A stretch of DNA of 11,210 nt, taken from assembly GCA_964440345.1 (NCBI GenBank), contig CAYTSA010000114.1, positions 1-11,210 of the forward strand, read 5' to 3'. The notes beneath the pieces are model-generated. The model was given only the letters and a program-made list of their open reading frames with translations. It did no database searches and was not told the DNA's origin. The stretch comes from CAYTSA01 sp964440345 (GTDB taxonomy: Bacteria > Desulfobacterota > Desulfovibrionia > Desulfovibrionales > Desulfovibrionaceae). Made by a program: the position numbers and the translations under genes. Shown one piece after another: positions 9,465 through 11,210 of the stretch (position 1 is its first letter; each line of letters begins with the position of its first letter).

Positions 9465-10541
9465 GTGGATTTGTCCATTACGCGTAAAGACGCCGTGCGC
9501 CAAGTGCACGAGCCGCTGCTGACACTGCCCATCGCCCGCTGGCGCATCAGCTTTCGCGCCCAGGAGCGCTGGCCCATACTCGGCATGGAGCACCGGGTCC
9601 GGTCGCGGCTGGGCCTGTTTCTGAAACAACGGTTCTGCGGCCGCGCCGATTTTCGCAATACGCCCTGCCCTGGCTGCGAGCTGGCCAGGAGCTGCCTGTA
9701 CACAGTGCTGTTCTCCCCTGTTCCACAACCAGCCGGAGGCCAAGGCGAGACCGAGCGTGACCTGCCCCGGCCATTCATCCTGTCTGTGCGCGGCGAGGAC
9801 GCAGAAGGCTGCCTGCCCGGCGGCGAGGCCGGGTCCGTGGACGTAACCTTTGTGGGCCCCGCCATTCGCTACGCCCGGCCGCTGCTGGAAACGCTCTGGG
9901 ACGTGGTGGACGACCTGGTGTACCCGGACCCCGGCCACTGGCCGGACCACGAGAGACCAGCAGAGGCCGCGGAGCTCCCCCGGCCGTTTACGCCGGTCTC
10001 GCTGTGCAAGGTGATCCCCGACCGGACGGCTGGAGAACTGGAGATCGACGCCGCAGAACTGCGGACCCAGGACAAGGAACGCAGCCATCCGCTGCAGGCG
10101 TGGGTGGACGCCCAGCGCGCCGCCAGCGCGAACAGACGCAGCCCGCACTCCGTCGCCATCTGCATGATCACGCCCCTGCGGCTGCACGCCCGCGGCAAGG
10201 AGCAAAAGGAACTCTTTTTCGACGACCTGATCACAGCCATTGTCCGCCGGCTGCGCAACCTGAAACGCGCCTATGGCGAGGACGCCGACATGGGCGGGTC
10301 CCTGCGGGCCCTGGGCGAGCAAGCAAAAAACGTGCGCCCCATAACCGACCACTGCCAATGGGTGGACCTGACGCGCCGGTCCTGCAGCCAACACCAGGAC
10401 GTGCCCCGCGGCGGGCTGGTGGGCAAGACGCGCTTTGCCGGAGAAGTAGAGCCCTACCTGCCGCTGCTGCTGGCCGGGTCACTGCTGCACGTGGGCAAAG
10501 GAGTGACCAATGGCCAGGGAAGATATGTTGTGGAGGGGTGA
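9465..10541 (+). CDS. Solitary Cas6-family (RAMP, Cas6_C-like) endoribonuclease homologue
   Basis: A 358-residue protein with the hallmarks of the Cas6 group that carries a C-terminal RAMP domain (PF10040 type). An N-terminal HRVRSRLGLFLKQRFC segment resembles the family's RGALGxxLRR-C region and opens a cysteine cluster: Cys58, Cys68, Cys71 and Cys77, spaced C-x9-C-x2-C-x5-C, likely metal-binding. TPLRLHARGK (236-245) and FFDDLITAIVRRLRNL (251-266) follow. The C-terminus has WVDLTRRS, then GGLVGKTRFAGEVEPYLPLL, then LHVGKGVTNGQGRY (341-354), the glycine-rich signature, with GQG where GLG is more usual. Known Cas6 proteins cut pre-crRNA. No array, Cas1/2 or effector gene is present here, so its substrate is unknown. 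The start is a GTG preceded by AAGGA at 9451-9455. It is GC-rich like carB, so it is not obviously recent DNA. Confidence 0.85.
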   Translation: MDLSITRKDAVRQVHEPLLTLPIARWRISFRAQERWPILGMEHRVRSRLGLFLKQRFCGRADFRNTPCPGCELARSCLYTVLFSPVPQPAGGQGETERDLPRPFILSVRGEDAEGCLPGGEAGSVDVTFVGPAIRYARPLLETLWDVVDDLVYPDPGHWPDHERPAEAAELPRPFTPVSLCKVIPDRTAGELEIDAAELRTQDKERSHPLQAWVDAQRAASANRRSPHSVAICMITPLRLHARGKEQKELFFDDLITAIVRRLRNLKRAYGEDADMGGSLRALGEQAKNVRPITDHCQWVDLTRRSCSQHQDVPRGGLVGKTRFAGEVEPYLPLLLAGSLLHVGKGVTNGQGRYVVEG

Positions 10542-10562
10542 GAGGACTGATGCATTTTTCCA

Positions 10563-11210
10563 TTAAAAGGATTCTTCAATGCGACTAAAGTTCAAAACAG
10601 CTTGCGGCAAAGTAAGAGGTTTGTTGGCGAATGTCACATTAGAATACTCATCTATTTTTTCATTTTGTATATTGCTTTTTGTATACACAATAATTCCAAG
10701 CTGTTGAATCTTAGGCCCTCTATTGCTCATAAATGATAACAAATGATTTAAGTTTGTATCTTCTCTTCCATCCCAAATAAGACAACCCTTGTCTCCAATG
10801 TCCCCACATCTGTTATAAACAACAATATTTTTAAAACCAAAAGAGCGAAGCTTACTAAATTCCACTTCGAAATTTTTATTAGGTATAAAAAGCTTTGTGT
10901 TTCTTGGGTCTACTAAATCGAATTTTCTCTTAACTTCTCTGCGAATCTCACTTTCTACACTAGAGGTAATTGCCTTCCATCCAAGTATCCCAAGGAATGC
11001 AGCAAAAAGGCTAAATACCACAAGGGAGTTTTGAAAAATAAACTCAAGGCTTTCAACTCGAGCATTCAAGTTGTTGACTGCATTCGCAAGATCGTTATCT
11101 AACTTTAACGACTCAAGCGCATTAAACATTTCATCATGAAAGTTAACAACATGATAAACATAATATGTAAATATTGCCAAAGCAGCTATAGCTACTATAG
11201 ACCAGACTAT
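10563..11210 (-). CDS. Partial membrane protein: two helices, coiled coil and soluble C-terminal domain
   Basis: The frame is open to the right edge, so the start lies outside the window; 215 residues are visible. Within the window only a TTG could start it, and that would cut a membrane helix in half. Residues 1-22 form a hydrophobic helix. About 32-60 look like a coiled coil with regularly spaced Leu, Val and Ile. Residues 61-79 form a second helix, followed by a basic stretch (RREVKRK) consistent with a cytoplasmic side. The rest, about 100-215, alternates strands and helices (FKNIVVYN, CLIWDG, LGIIVYTK, NVTFANKPLTLPQAVLNF), like a Rossmann-type alpha/beta fold. I do not recognise the family. 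It is AT-rich (about 35% GC in a sampled line), in sharp contrast to the Cas6-like gene, whose stop lies 21 nt away in convergent orientation. This suggests transferred DNA. Confidence 0.7.
   Translation of the reverse strand: MVWSIVAIAALAIFTYYVYHVVNFHDEMFNALESLKLDNDLANAVNNLNARVESLEFIFQNSLVVFSLFAAFLGILGWKAITSSVESEIRREVKRKFDLVDPRNTKLFIPNKNFEVEFSKLRSFGFKNIVVYNRCGDIGDKGCLIWDGREDTNLNHLLSFMSNRGPKIQQLGIIVYTKSNIQNEKIDEYSNVTFANKPLTLPQAVLNFSRIEESF

Noticed and set aside
9447..10394. Open frame of 315 codons on the minus strand opposite the Cas6-like gene
   Set aside because: It is antisense to a gene with clear family motifs, and its translation resembles no family. GC-rich composition explains the lack of stops.

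Overview
The window looks like a piece of a GC-rich Gram-negative chromosome. It carries a nucleotide-biosynthesis run, an [4Fe-4S]-type PurF, an arabinose-5-phosphate isomerase (a lipopolysaccharide precursor enzyme) and a secreted solute-binding protein. A Desulfovibrio-like deltaproteobacterium is my best guess, because I recall carB and purF being neighbours there, but this is inference and no RNA marker is present to confirm it.

Layout, left to right. (1) At the left edge are the first 16 codons of a minus-strand gene that reads like the ACT-domain start of SerB. (2) A minus-strand periplasmic solute-binding protein (127-909) follows, behind a 119-bp intergenic gap with several inverted repeats. 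(3) A long minus-strand run, probably one transcript, reads in transcription order: carB, a 165-aa protein of unknown family, a HEPN-like protein, purF, a kpsF/kdsD-type isomerase and a DHA2-family drug/proton antiporter. Spacings are tight: 26 nt, a 23-nt overlap, a 4-nt overlap, a 7-nt overlap and 28 nt. (4) A 226-bp divergent intergenic region has a 73-nt imperfect hairpin at its exact centre. (5) On the plus strand is a solitary Cas6-family (RAMP) protein with a four-cysteine cluster and no CRISPR array or other cas gene in view. (6) Convergent to it and running off the right edge is an AT-rich gene for a two-helix membrane protein with a soluble alpha/beta-like domain.

How the genes work together. 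CarB (carbamoyl phosphate for pyrimidines and arginine) and PurF (first step of purine synthesis) form the housekeeping core. Between them sit two AT-rich genes: a sampled line is about 37% GC, against about 67% in a sampled carB line. One of them encodes a HEPN Rx4H motif typical of RNases in toxin-antitoxin and defence systems. Each junction is compatible with continued translation into purF. This pair, the solitary Cas6-like protein with the adjacent hairpin, and the AT-rich membrane gene are the accessory elements most worth following up. No IS element, tRNA, rRNA or CRISPR array was seen, and no stretch longer than 300 bases lacks a gene.
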